Assembly (NCBI RefSeq): GCF_001544495.1
Contig: NZ_FCNZ02000021.1
Location: 1 to 64,000 of the forward strand
Direction of reading: 5' to 3'
DNA length: 64,000 nt
Origin: Caballeronia telluris
GTDB lineage: Bacteria > Pseudomonadota > Gammaproteobacteria > Burkholderiales > Burkholderiaceae
Part shown: positions 37,159 through 44,999 of the stretch, piece after piece
How the letters are laid out: every line of letters begins with the position of its first letter
Position numbering within the stretch: position 1 is the first letter of the stretch
Notes under the pieces: model-generated
Databases searched by the model: none
The model's input: the letters and a program-made list of their open reading frames with translations, nothing else
What the model was told of the DNA's origin: nothing
Made by a program: the position numbers and the translations under genes

Positions 37159-37183
37159 TGGCACCTATTATCGTTATGGTGCA
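37159..37183. promoter_or_regulatory. dyad upstream of the gltB promoter
   Basis: Inverted repeat GGCACC-N12-GGTGCA with an A/T-rich centre (TATTATCGTTAT). Its centre lies about 65 bases upstream of the predicted gltB start point, a position typical of an activator site. It resembles an NtrC half-site pair but with a longer spacer, so the regulator is unknown. Confidence 0.5.
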
Positions 37184-37221
37184 GATATGCCCCATTTAAT
37201 TGGGGAAACATAGTCAAACGC

Positions 37222-37259
37222 AAAAAATAAACGGCTTCTCCGCATTCGAGACGCCGTTT
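37222..37259 (-). terminator. terminator after the RAYT-like gene
   Basis: Minus-strand stem AAACGGC/GCCGTTT with an inner TCT/AGA pair, followed by ATTTTTTG. It lies 34 bases past the transposase-like gene and upstream of the gltB promoter, so it insulates gltBD. Confidence 0.8.
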
Positions 37260-37292
37260 CGTAAACCGCTTCAGCTTTGGCGGCCCGCGCCG

Positions 37293-38000
37293 TTATTGAG
37301 TCTGAGGAGTTTCGCGGATTTTCCGAGGCCGGCCGCGCGGCAGCGGCGACACGCGACGGTTGGCGGCCCGCCCCGCCCATTCGCGGTACGAATCGCTGCC
37401 GAGCACCCAGCCTTTGAGTGTTGCCTGCAACAGACGATTGGCTTCGCGCTCGTCGAGTGGTTGTTCGCACAGCTCCTTGTACGCGTGCTGACGTTCGAAA
37501 GGCGTGTTGCCGAGCGACCAGTAGAGCGGATGGTCGGTGATGAGGCTGTCGAGCGTCAGACCGATGTGATGCCGATAGCTCGACCACTTGTAGTCCTGGG
37601 GAGCGGCGGCGAGTTGCGCGCGCACGGGCGCCATCTCCACGACGCGGCTCGCGAGCAGGAAGTAGCGTTCGCCTTCGATCACCGTCGCGCGGTAGCGGCC
37701 TTCCCAAAGGGTGCCGCGTCGCGTGTAGCGGCGGTTGAAGTGCGCGACGTAGCGACGGCCCACTGCCTGCATCGCCTTGGGCAGACTGGATTCGTCGCGC
37801 GGCGTGACGAGCAGATGCACCGCGCCGGGCATCAGCGCATAAGCGTGGATGGCGAGTTGATGATCGCGTGAAGCCGTTCTGAGGCAGTCGAGGAAGAGCT
37901 CGTAGTCCTGGTCGTCGACGAAAGCGGGCTGCTGGTCGAGACCGCGCAGGATGACATGCTGCGGCTGTTCGGGAACATAGAGTCGTGCAAGCCGTGCCAT
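37293..38000 (-). CDS. REP-associated tyrosine transposase-like protein (Y1_Tnp)
   Basis: A 235-residue Y1/RAYT-family protein. Family landmarks are QPQHVILRGL near the N-terminus and the VGRRYVAHFNRRYTRRGTLW helix, which holds the candidate catalytic tyrosine Y84, then EGRYRAT. The metal-binding HUH motif, normally NHVH after MP, reads GAVH (59-62), so the first histidine is replaced by alanine. The C-terminus ends in a basic RGRPRK tail. No inverted repeats or target duplications flank it. It may be a domesticated, non-transposing relative. Base composition is like its neighbours. Confidence 0.85.
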   Translation of the reverse strand: MARLARLYVPEQPQHVILRGLDQQPAFVDDQDYELFLDCLRTASRDHQLAIHAYALMPGAVHLLVTPRDESSLPKAMQAVGRRYVAHFNRRYTRRGTLWEGRYRATVIEGERYFLLASRVVEMAPVRAQLAAAPQDYKWSSYRHHIGLTLDSLITDHPLYWSLGNTPFERQHAYKELCEQPLDEREANRLLQATLKGWVLGSDSYREWAGRAANRRVSPLPRGRPRKIRETPQTQ

Positions 38001-38202
38001 GCTGAATTTCCGTAGTCGCGTTGGTGTTCACCCTTAAGGGGCGCTCTGCAAGCCGCGCCGGCGTGTCGATCGAGATCTTCAAACGGCGCGCCGCCAGGCC
38101 CTGAAGCCGCTCTGCTGCTAGGGAAAATGCTCTACGGCTTCGCTATGGTTACTTTGAAATGATGTGTTCATAATGAGCGTGCTTTTTCTGGAGGAGCACA
38201 AA

Positions 38203-38928
38203 TTGAAAATAAAACAAGTCATAACAGGAGCGGCGGCGCTGGCTTGCATATCGACGGCAGCTCACGCGCAATCCGCAGGGTCCATCTACGTTACGACAGG
38301 CTGGTTTCATCTTGCACCGCAGGACAGCAGCGGTCCGCTCAAAGAAACAAGTGTAGGCGGAACGCCCGTCAATATCAGCGTACCGGGCACGGGCGCCGGA
38401 CTCTCTGACGCCGACACCGCCGGTTTCACCGTCGGCTACTTCATCACCGACCATATTGCCGCAGAACTCGAAATGGGGATTCCCCCCAAGTTCGATCTGA
38501 AAGGCACCGGCTCCCTCGAACATTACGGCACGCTCGGGACCGCCAAGCAGTGGAGCCCGACGCTGCTGTTCAAGTATTCCTTCCTCAGCCCGCAATCGAA
38601 GTTTCGCCCGTACGTCGGTATCGGCGTGACCCATACGTGGTTCACGGACGCCAAGATCACGAACAGTTCGTTCGAGAGTGGCGTGCTGCATGGTCCGACC
38701 AGCGTCGACACGGATAGTTCGTGGGCGCCCGTTTTTAATGTGGGCTTCAATTACGCGTTCACCGAGCACTGGTTCGCGGGACTCTCCGTCTCCTACATTC
38801 CGATGAAGGCCACCGCCAAGCTCAGCACGCAGGCACAGACGCCCGTGGGCACGCTCAATGTGAAGTCGGAAGCGCGGATCACGCTCAATCCGATCGTGAC
38901 GTACCTGAAGGTCGGCTACAAGTTCTGA
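38203..38928 (+). CDS. OmpW-family outer-membrane beta-barrel protein
   Basis: A 241-residue OmpW-type eight-stranded barrel. A signal peptide (about 1-23) ends AHA before QSAGSIYV. Strand motifs include SIYVTTGWFHLAPQD, FRPYVGIGVTHTWF and the C-terminal TYLKVGYKF with terminal Phe. I chose the TTG at 38203 because GGAGGAG lies upstream at the right spacing; a GTG 13 codons earlier would add a polar extension before the signal peptide. It is transcribed alone, divergent from the RAYT-like gene. The small hydrophobic ligand is unknown. Confidence 0.9.
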   Translation: MKIKQVITGAAALACISTAAHAQSAGSIYVTTGWFHLAPQDSSGPLKETSVGGTPVNISVPGTGAGLSDADTAGFTVGYFITDHIAAELEMGIPPKFDLKGTGSLEHYGTLGTAKQWSPTLLFKYSFLSPQSKFRPYVGIGVTHTWFTDAKITNSSFESGVLHGPTSVDTDSSWAPVFNVGFNYAFTEHWFAGLSVSYIPMKATAKLSTQAQTPVGTLNVKSEARITLNPIVTYLKVGYKF

Positions 38929-38966
38929 AGCAGAGTGCTTGCCGTGCCGACGGCCTGCAACATTCG

Positions 38967-38997
38967 ACGCCGCCATTGCATGCAATGGCGGCGTTTT
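38967..38997 (+). terminator. terminator after the OmpW-family gene
   Basis: A 28-base perfect palindrome, ACGCCGCCATTGCA with TGCAATGGCGGCGT, followed by TTTT on the plus strand. The remaining gap to 39214 holds no gene that I can see. Confidence 0.85.
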
Positions 38998-39214
38998 CAT
39001 TGCGTGCGCACCTTGTAAATGTGACTGGACGCCGCGCGGTCGATTGCATTTCTTACGCACGACGCGCAAGCTCACGCGACGCGCGCGGCAATTGCAGCCC
39101 TTGTCGACGTTCCGTTGAACGTCGGCGGTCAACCGGCATCCAACTTGCTGCTAAACGGGTTTCCCACCGCACAGTGCGGCCCATCCACGATTCATCCATC
39201 GACGGAGCGATTCT

Positions 39215-39592
39215 ATGAACGCACTTCCCAATACGCGCGGCGCCATCGGAGATTCCTGGAGTTCGACCAGCCGTCGGGCACGCCGAATGGCTCGTCATGG
39301 CCGCGAGGCAGCAGAGGATATCGGCAGCGAACTGCGCACGCTGCTTTCGGAACTCGAGCAGACGCTCACGAACGGCGCGTCGGCCGATGCCGCCGTGTTG
39401 CGCTCGCAAATCAAGAACCGTCTCGACACAGCGCGCACCCGTCTGAACGACACGCATCTCGCGATGCGCGAGCGCGTGAACGCCGCGTTCACGGACGCCG
39501 ACGCCTACCTCCACGAGAAACCCTGGCAGACGATTGCGCTCGTCGGCGGACTCGCGCTGGTGGCGGGCGTGCTGCTGGCCCGCGCGCGCTGA
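39215..39592 (+). CDS. DUF883 family protein (ElaB/YqjD-like)
   Basis: A 125-residue DUF883 protein. A basic, polar N-terminus is followed by long helices rich in Ala/Arg/Glu (about 25-98). One C-terminal membrane segment follows (WQTIALVGGLALVAGVLLAR). E. coli relatives ElaB and YqjD anchor inactive ribosomes at the membrane in stationary phase; that role is only inferred here. Confidence 0.88.
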   Translation: MNALPNTRGAIGDSWSSTSRRARRMARHGREAAEDIGSELRTLLSELEQTLTNGASADAAVLRSQIKNRLDTARTRLNDTHLAMRERVNAAFTDADAYLHEKPWQTIALVGGLALVAGVLLARAR

Positions 39593-39634
39593 CCCGACCG
39601 TTCTAACGCGGACCGGGCGCGCGCTTTTCTTCGG

Positions 39635-40378
39635 CTATTCGAGGAAGTCCGCGCCAATGATGTCGATGCGGTCCGTGCAGATCGCATCGACGCCCCATCG
39701 CGCAAGTTCGCGCGCACGCCCGGGATCGTTGACCGTGTAGGCAAGAATCCGCAGCCCCGAATCCTTGATTTCGCCGACGAGCGCCTCATTAAGCTGGCGG
39801 TGATCCGCGTGCAGCGACACGCAGGAGAGTGCCGCGGTCTGCGACCGCCAGTCGTGCGGAATCTCCTCGTAGAGCATGCCGCGCGGCAGTCCGGGCGCGG
39901 CGTCTAGAGCGGCCTCCAGCGCCGCGAATGAAAACGACGACAGCAAAGGTGCAGGCCCCTGATCGCTCCACAGGCGCGCCGCCTCCTGCGCGACGACACG
40001 CCCCGTGTCCACGTCGCGCCCCTCGCACGGCTTGATCTCGACATTGGCCGCCAGTCCATGCTGCGCGCAGCGCGCAGCCACTTGTTCGAGCGTCGGCATG
40101 CGCGCGTTCGCGAAGGTCGCGTCGAACCAGCTTCCCGCGTCGAGTTGCGCAAGCTGCGCGTAGCTCATCGACTTCGCCGCGCCATGCCCATTCGACGTGC
40201 GATCGACGTCGTCGTCGTGCAGCAGGAACACGACGTCGTCGGCGGAAAGCTTCGCGTCGAATTCGATCATCTTCAGGCCGAGACGCGCGCCGGTGTCGAT
40301 CGCTTCCAGCGTGTTCTCCGGCGCGAGCTTGCCGCCGCCACGATGCGCGACGACGCGCGGATAGGGCCAGGTTCTCAT
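39635..40378 (-). CDS. ugpQ: glycerophosphodiester phosphodiesterase
   Basis: A 247-residue cytoplasmic GDPD that splits glycerophosphodiesters into glycerol-3-phosphate and an alcohol. Catalytic and metal motifs are VAHRGGGKLAPENT, IEFDAKLSADDVVFLLHDDD and VEIKP. No signal peptide is visible, consistent with UgpQ rather than periplasmic GlpQ. It is last in the ugp operon, 20 bases after ugpC. Confidence 0.95.
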   Translation of the reverse strand: MRTWPYPRVVAHRGGGKLAPENTLEAIDTGARLGLKMIEFDAKLSADDVVFLLHDDDVDRTSNGHGAAKSMSYAQLAQLDAGSWFDATFANARMPTLEQVAARCAQHGLAANVEIKPCEGRDVDTGRVVAQEAARLWSDQGPAPLLSSFSFAALEAALDAAPGLPRGMLYEEIPHDWRSQTAALSCVSLHADHRQLNEALVGEIKDSGLRILAYTVNDPGRARELARWGVDAICTDRIDIIGADFLE

Positions 40379-40398
40379 GATCGTGCCTCCGTCATGCT

Positions 40399-41484
40399 TC
40401 AGTTCGCGCGCAGGCCGGTCGCCGGATCGAAGAAATGGAGCCGATGCGCCGGCAGCGCCACCTGCAACGCCTCGCCGCGCGCCGGACGGTGCGCGTGCGG
40501 CAAGCGCGCCGCCACATCGTGCTTGCCCCACTTGCCGTGCGCGAGATTGTCGGCGCCGAGCAGTTCGCACGAATCGACGTCGAGCGTCACATGGGTGATG
40601 CCCGGTTGCCCCGGCGTCATGTGTTCGGGCCGAATGCCGACGATCCATTCGCGTCCGTTCATCTCGCGCGTGACGCCCTGCGCGCCCGCCAGCGGCAACT
40701 TCGGACCGTTACCCGCCACTTCGAACGCCGAACCATCTTCCGACACGCGTCCTTCGAGCAGATTCATCGCCGGCGAGCCGATGAAGCTCGCGACGAACAC
40801 CGTAGCCGGCCGTTCGTAGACTTCGGTCGGCGGACCGATCTGCTCGGCGCGGCCGCGATTCATCACGATCACGCGTTGCGCGAGCGTCATCGCTTCGATC
40901 TGGTCGTGCGTGACGTAGAGACTCGTCGTCGCGAGGCGCGCATGCAGGCGCTGGATTTCGAGGCGCATCTGCACGCGCAGCTTGGCGTCGAGATTCGAGA
41001 GCGGTTCGTCGAAGAGAAACACGGCCGGTTCGCGCACAATCGCGCGGCCCATCGCGACGCGTTGCCGCTGTCCGCCGGACAACTCGCGCGGCTTGCGCGC
41101 GAGGAGCGGTTCGAGTTCGAGTATGCGCGCGGCGTTCGCGACGCGCTTGTCGATGGTCGCACGGTCCACGCCGCCGATCTTCAGCGCATACGCCATGTTC
41201 TGCGCGACGCTCATGTGCGGATAGAGCGCGTAGTTCTGGAACACCATCGCGATGTCGCGATCCTTCGGCTCCAGCTTGTTCACGACCTTGCCGGCGATCG
41301 AAATCGTGCCTTCCGATACACTTTCGAGGCCCGCGACCATGCGCAAGAGCGTCGATTTACCGCATCCCGACGGCCCGACCATCACGACGAACTCGCCGTC
41401 CTCGACCGCGACGTCGATGCCGTGCAACACGAACTGCTTGCCGTCGTAGCTTTTCTTGACGGCGTTGAGAGTCAGAGCGGCCAT
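40399..41484 (-). CDS. ugpC: glycerol-3-phosphate ABC transporter ATP-binding protein
   Basis: A 361-residue MalK/UgpC-type ATPase energising uptake through UgpAE. Walker A is GPSGCGKST (37-45), the signature is LSGGQRQRVAMGRAIV and Walker B is VFLFDEPLSNLD. A C-terminal TOBE-type regulatory domain (about 240-360) is present. It starts three bases after the small ABM-domain gene. Confidence 0.95.
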   Translation of the reverse strand: MAALTLNAVKKSYDGKQFVLHGIDVAVEDGEFVVMVGPSGCGKSTLLRMVAGLESVSEGTISIAGKVVNKLEPKDRDIAMVFQNYALYPHMSVAQNMAYALKIGGVDRATIDKRVANAARILELEPLLARKPRELSGGQRQRVAMGRAIVREPAVFLFDEPLSNLDAKLRVQMRLEIQRLHARLATTSLYVTHDQIEAMTLAQRVIVMNRGRAEQIGPPTEVYERPATVFVASFIGSPAMNLLEGRVSEDGSAFEVAGNGPKLPLAGAQGVTREMNGREWIVGIRPEHMTPGQPGITHVTLDVDSCELLGADNLAHGKWGKHDVAARLPHAHRPARGEALQVALPAHRLHFFDPATGLRAN

Positions 41485-41487
41485 CGA

Positions 41488-41799
41488 CTAGCTCTCGAGC
41501 CTGCCCACGACCGTCGCGAAATGCGCGACCGCGATGCCGGGTTCGTAGAAGCGATGCAGCAACTCGCGCCATGTCTGATAGTCGGCGGACTGCCGGAAAC
41601 CCGGATCGTGCGCCTCGACCGAATCCCAGCGCACGAGCAGCACGTAACGCGAACCGTTGTTCGCATCGGCGCCGCGCGCGAGTTCGTGCGAGCGATAGCC
41701 CGGTTGCGCCGCGATGATCTTCTGCGCTTTTTCGAATGCCGCTTCGAACGCGGCTTCTTCGCCCGCCTTGACGGGCAACTGCGCGATTTCAAGAATCAT
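41488..41799 (-). CDS. small ABM-domain protein embedded in the ugp operon
   Basis: A 103-residue protein with an antibiotic-biosynthesis-monooxygenase-like ferredoxin fold (about 3-95). It starts MILEIAQLPVKAGEEAAFEAAF, and contains QPGYRSHELARG and a YVLLVRWDSVEAHD stretch, the usual order for this fold. Relatives are cofactor-free monooxygenases or haem-binding proteins, and many have no assigned role. It is packed between ugpE (17 bases) and ugpC (three bases), so it must be co-expressed with the transporter. Confidence 0.8.
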   Translation of the reverse strand: MILEIAQLPVKAGEEAAFEAAFEKAQKIIAAQPGYRSHELARGADANNGSRYVLLVRWDSVEAHDPGFRQSADYQTWRELLHRFYEPGIAVAHFATVVGRLES

Positions 41800-41816
41800 G
41801 TCTGATAGGTCTCCGA

Positions 41817-42662
41817 TTATTTTTCCGAGTCGACGAGTCCGCGCACGAACCAGCGCTGCATCGTCAGCACGACGACGAGCGGCGGCAGCATCGCGAGCAG
41901 CGTCGCGCTCATCACGAGATGCCATTCGGTGGCGGTATCGCCGGAAGCGATCATGCTCTTGATGCCGACCACCGCCGTCTGCAGCGACTGCTGGCTCGTG
42001 ATCAGGATCGGCCACAAATACTGATTCCAGCCGTAGATGAACGTGATGACGAAAAGCGCGGCGATGTTCGTCTTCGAGAGCGGCAGCACGACGTCCCAGA
42101 AGAAACGCAGCGGCCCCGCGCCGTCGATGCGCGCCGCCTCCATCAGTTCGTCCGGCAGCGTCATGAAAAACTGGCGGAACAGGAACGTCGCCGTCGCCGA
42201 TGCGATCAGCGGCAGCGTGAGCCCCGCATAGGTATTCGAAAGATGCATCGACGAGACGACTTGCACGGTCGGAAAGATGCGCACTTCGACGGGCAGCATC
42301 AGCGTGACGAAGATCAGCCAGAACGCCAGGTTCTTGAACGGGAAGCGGAAGAACACGATCGCGTAAGCCGAGATCATCGACACGGCGATCTTCCCGATCG
42401 AAATCACGAGCGCCATCACGAGGCTGTTCACCAGCATGCGCCCGAACGGCGCCGCCGCGTTGCCGCTGCCGTGCGTCCAGATGTTCGCGATGTTCTCGAA
42501 CAGATGCGTGCTCGGGATCAGCGAAAGCGGCACGCTGAACACTTCCTTCTCGTTCATCGTGGCCGCGCAGAACGCGACGTACACCGGAAACACGACGAGC
42601 ACCACGCCGACGATCAGCACCGCGTGGCAGAAGATATCGAAACCGCGTCGATTTTCGATCAT
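41817..42662 (-). CDS. ugpE: glycerol-3-phosphate ABC transporter permease UgpE
   Basis: A 281-residue MalG-type permease with six membrane helices. The coupling motif EAARIDGAGPLRFFWDVVLPLSK is present, and the protein ends WFVRGLVDSEK as in UgpE. Its start overlaps the ugpA stop as ATGA. It partners UgpA in the inner-membrane channel. Confidence 0.95.
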   Translation of the reverse strand: MIENRRGFDIFCHAVLIVGVVLVVFPVYVAFCAATMNEKEVFSVPLSLIPSTHLFENIANIWTHGSGNAAAPFGRMLVNSLVMALVISIGKIAVSMISAYAIVFFRFPFKNLAFWLIFVTLMLPVEVRIFPTVQVVSSMHLSNTYAGLTLPLIASATATFLFRQFFMTLPDELMEAARIDGAGPLRFFWDVVLPLSKTNIAALFVITFIYGWNQYLWPILITSQQSLQTAVVGIKSMIASGDTATEWHLVMSATLLAMLPPLVVVLTMQRWFVRGLVDSEK

Positions 42663-43543
42663 GAGTATTGCACCCTGCGCTCGACGAAGCGGAACTGGAT
42701 GACCGTCAAGCCGACCACGATCGCCATCAGCACCACCGACTGCGCGCCCGAACTGCCGATGTCGAGTCCCTGGAAACCTTCGGCGAAGATCTTGTAGATC
42801 AGCGTCTTCGTCGATTGCGCCGGGCCGCCGCCCGTCGCTGCGTCGATCACGGGGAACGTGTCGAAGAACGAATACACGAGGTTCACGACGAGCAGGAAGA
42901 AGCTCGTCGGCGAAAGCAACGGCAGCGCGATGCCGAAGAAGCGCCGCACGGGCCCGGCGCCGTCGATGGCGGCGGCTTCGATCAGCGAGCGCGGAATCGC
43001 CTGCAAGCCCGCGTAGAAGAACAGGAAGTTGTAGCTGACCTGCTTCCACACCGACGCGAGCACGACGAGGAACATCGCCTGCGAGCCGTTCAGCGCGTGA
43101 TTCCACACGATGCCGTACTTCGAGAGCGCGTATGTCACGAGCCCGATGCTCGGGTTGAAGAGGAACGACCACAACACGGCGGCGATGGCGGGCGCGACCG
43201 CGTACGGCCAGATCAAAAGCGTCTGATACGCCTTCGCGCCGCGCGTGACGCGATCGGCGCACGCGGCTAGCAGCAGCGAAATCACGAGCCCGGACACGGT
43301 GACGAGCGAGCAGAAAATCAGCGTCGTATTAAACGACGACAAGTAGAGCGGATCGTTGAAGAGCTGCCTGAAGTTGGCAAGCCCGACGAATTCGCTCGAC
43401 GTGCCGAATGCGTCCTGACTCTGCGTCGCCTGCCAGAGCGCTTCGCCGGCGGGCCACAGAAAGAAGAGCGCCGTGATCGCGAGTTGCGGCGCGACCAGCA
43501 GATACGGCAACACGCTCGTGTTGAAACGAGACCGCTTTTCCAT
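42659..43543 (-). CDS. ugpA: glycerol-3-phosphate ABC transporter permease UgpA
   Basis: A 294-residue MalF-type permease with six membrane helices. The coupling motif EAAAIDGAGPVRRFFGIALPLL is present. The ATG at 43543 gives the start MEKRSRFNTSVLPYLLV, as in other UgpA proteins. It lies 63 bases after ugpB, with a stable stem-loop in the gap. Confidence 0.95.
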   Translation of the reverse strand: MEKRSRFNTSVLPYLLVAPQLAITALFFLWPAGEALWQATQSQDAFGTSSEFVGLANFRQLFNDPLYLSSFNTTLIFCSLVTVSGLVISLLLAACADRVTRGAKAYQTLLIWPYAVAPAIAAVLWSFLFNPSIGLVTYALSKYGIVWNHALNGSQAMFLVVLASVWKQVSYNFLFFYAGLQAIPRSLIEAAAIDGAGPVRRFFGIALPLLSPTSFFLLVVNLVYSFFDTFPVIDAATGGGPAQSTKTLIYKIFAEGFQGLDIGSSGAQSVVLMAIVVGLTVIQFRFVERRVQYS

Positions 43544-43570
43544 CGACGATTCCTGAAGCGCGAAAGATGA

Positions 43571-43599
43571 GCGGCCGGGCTTCATCTGAGCCCGGCCGC
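43571..43599 (-). repeat. intercistronic stem-loop between ugpB and ugpA
   Basis: A perfect 11-base-pair stem GCGGCCGGGCT/AGCCCGGCCGC with a seven-base loop, just past the ugpB stop. No T-tract follows. Such hairpins after binding-protein genes usually stabilise the upstream mRNA so that the binding protein is made in excess. Confidence 0.75.
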
Positions 43600-43606
43600 G
43601 CTGAAC

Positions 43607-44932
43607 CTAGCTGCCGGCTTTCTCGAAACGGCGCAGCAAGTCGTCGCCGCGCGAGACGGACGAATCGAGCGCATCCTTCGGCGACTTCTTCTGTGCCCAG
43701 ACCTGTTCGAGTTCCTCGTCGACGACCGTGCGGATCTGCGGCATGTTGCCAAGGCGCAGGCCCTTCGTGTACGGCAGCGGCGGCTTGTTCAGCATCTGTT
43801 TGATCGCGACGTCGGCACCGGGATTCTTGTCGTAGAAGCCCTGGCTCTTGGTGAGATCGTAGGCGGCCGTCGTGACCGGCAGGTAGCCCGTATCCTGATG
43901 CCACTTCGCGGCGACCGGCGCCGAACTGAGATACGCGAGGAACTTCGCGACGCCCTTGTAGACCGCCGGGTCCTTGCCCGCGAGCACCCAGAGGCTCGCG
44001 CCGCCGATGATCGCGTTCTGCGGCGCGCCCTTCACGCTCGCGTCGTAGGGCATCATGCCGACGCCGAAATCGAACTTCGCGTACTTCTTGATGGTGGCGC
44101 GCGAGCCCGACGAGTTCGTGATGATCCCGCAGTCGCCGCTATAGAACTTCGAGACGGGTTCGTCCTTGCGACCGACGTAGGTGAACGTGCCTTCCTTCGC
44201 CATGTCCTGAAGGAACTGGATGTGCGCGACCTGCAACGGCTTGTTGAATTCGAGCTTGGCGTCCGCGCCGTCGAAGCCGTTGTTCTTCGTTGCGAACGGC
44301 GCGGCATGCCACGCGCTGTAGTTCTCGAGCTGAATCCAGCTTTGCCATCCCGAGGAATAGCCGCACGACAGGCCCGACGCCTTCAGCTTCTTCGCGTCGG
44401 CCTCGACGTCGGCCCAGGTCTTCGGCGGCTGATTCGGGTCAAGGCCGGCCTTCTTGAACGCTTCCTTGTTGTAGTAGAGAACGGGCGTCGAACTGTTGAA
44501 CGGCATCGAGATCAGATGGCCGGTTTTTGCGTCGCTGTAATAGCCGGCGATGGTCGGCACGAACGTCTTCTCGTCGAGCGGCACGCCTGCTTGCTTGAAC
44601 ACGTCCGATACGGGAATCACGGCTTTTTTCGCCTGCATCATCGTGGCCGTGCCGACTTCATAGACCTGCAGGATCGCGGGCGCGTTGCCGCTGCGATACG
44701 CGGCGATGCCCGCCGCAAGCGTCTGGTCGTAGGTGCCCTTGAACACCGGTACGATCTTGTAGTCGCTCTGCGACGCGTTGAAATCGTTCGCGATGTCGTT
44801 CACGCGTTCGCCGAGCGCGGCTTCCATCGCGTGCCAGAACTGGATTTCCGTCGCGGCCTGCGCGACTGTGCTGGCGCCGAAAGCAAGCACGGCGGCGGCG
44901 GAAATCGAGCGAAACAAGGGCTTGAAACTCAT
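43607..44932 (-). CDS. ugpB: glycerol-3-phosphate-binding periplasmic protein
   Basis: A 441-residue extracellular solute-binding protein. A Sec signal peptide (about 1-26, ending TVAQA) precedes TEIQFWHAMEAALGERVN, the family start. The downstream region has the family ligand-binding segments SCGYSSGWQSWIQLENYSAWH and GGASLWVLAGKD. It binds glycerol-3-phosphate or glycerophosphodiesters for UgpAEC. First gene of ugpBAE-ABM-C-Q. The 67-base gap to dgt shows no clear PhoB box. Confidence 0.95.
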   Translation of the reverse strand: MSFKPLFRSISAAAVLAFGASTVAQAATEIQFWHAMEAALGERVNDIANDFNASQSDYKIVPVFKGTYDQTLAAGIAAYRSGNAPAILQVYEVGTATMMQAKKAVIPVSDVFKQAGVPLDEKTFVPTIAGYYSDAKTGHLISMPFNSSTPVLYYNKEAFKKAGLDPNQPPKTWADVEADAKKLKASGLSCGYSSGWQSWIQLENYSAWHAAPFATKNNGFDGADAKLEFNKPLQVAHIQFLQDMAKEGTFTYVGRKDEPVSKFYSGDCGIITNSSGSRATIKKYAKFDFGVGMMPYDASVKGAPQNAIIGGASLWVLAGKDPAVYKGVAKFLAYLSSAPVAAKWHQDTGYLPVTTAAYDLTKSQGFYDKNPGADVAIKQMLNKPPLPYTKGLRLGNMPQIRTVVDEELEQVWAQKKSPKDALDSSVSRGDDLLRRFEKAGS

Positions 44933-44999
44933 CGATACGTCTCCGTTTTGGTGAAGCGGACGCCCATGCGGCAGGAGCAACATGGAAAAAGCGCCGATT

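Noticed and set aside
37159..37183. Calling the gltB dyad an NtrC site
   Set aside because: Half-sites resemble GCAC/GTGC but the spacing (N12 between six-base arms) does not fit the usual NtrC operator, so only an unnamed dyad is reported.
37293..38000. A complete insertion sequence around the RAYT-like gene
   Set aside because: No terminal inverted repeats, no target duplications, and base composition like the neighbours.
44933..44999. A PhoB box upstream of ugpB
   Set aside because: The 67-base gap to dgt has no repeated CTGTCAT-like elements, so phosphate control is not claimed.
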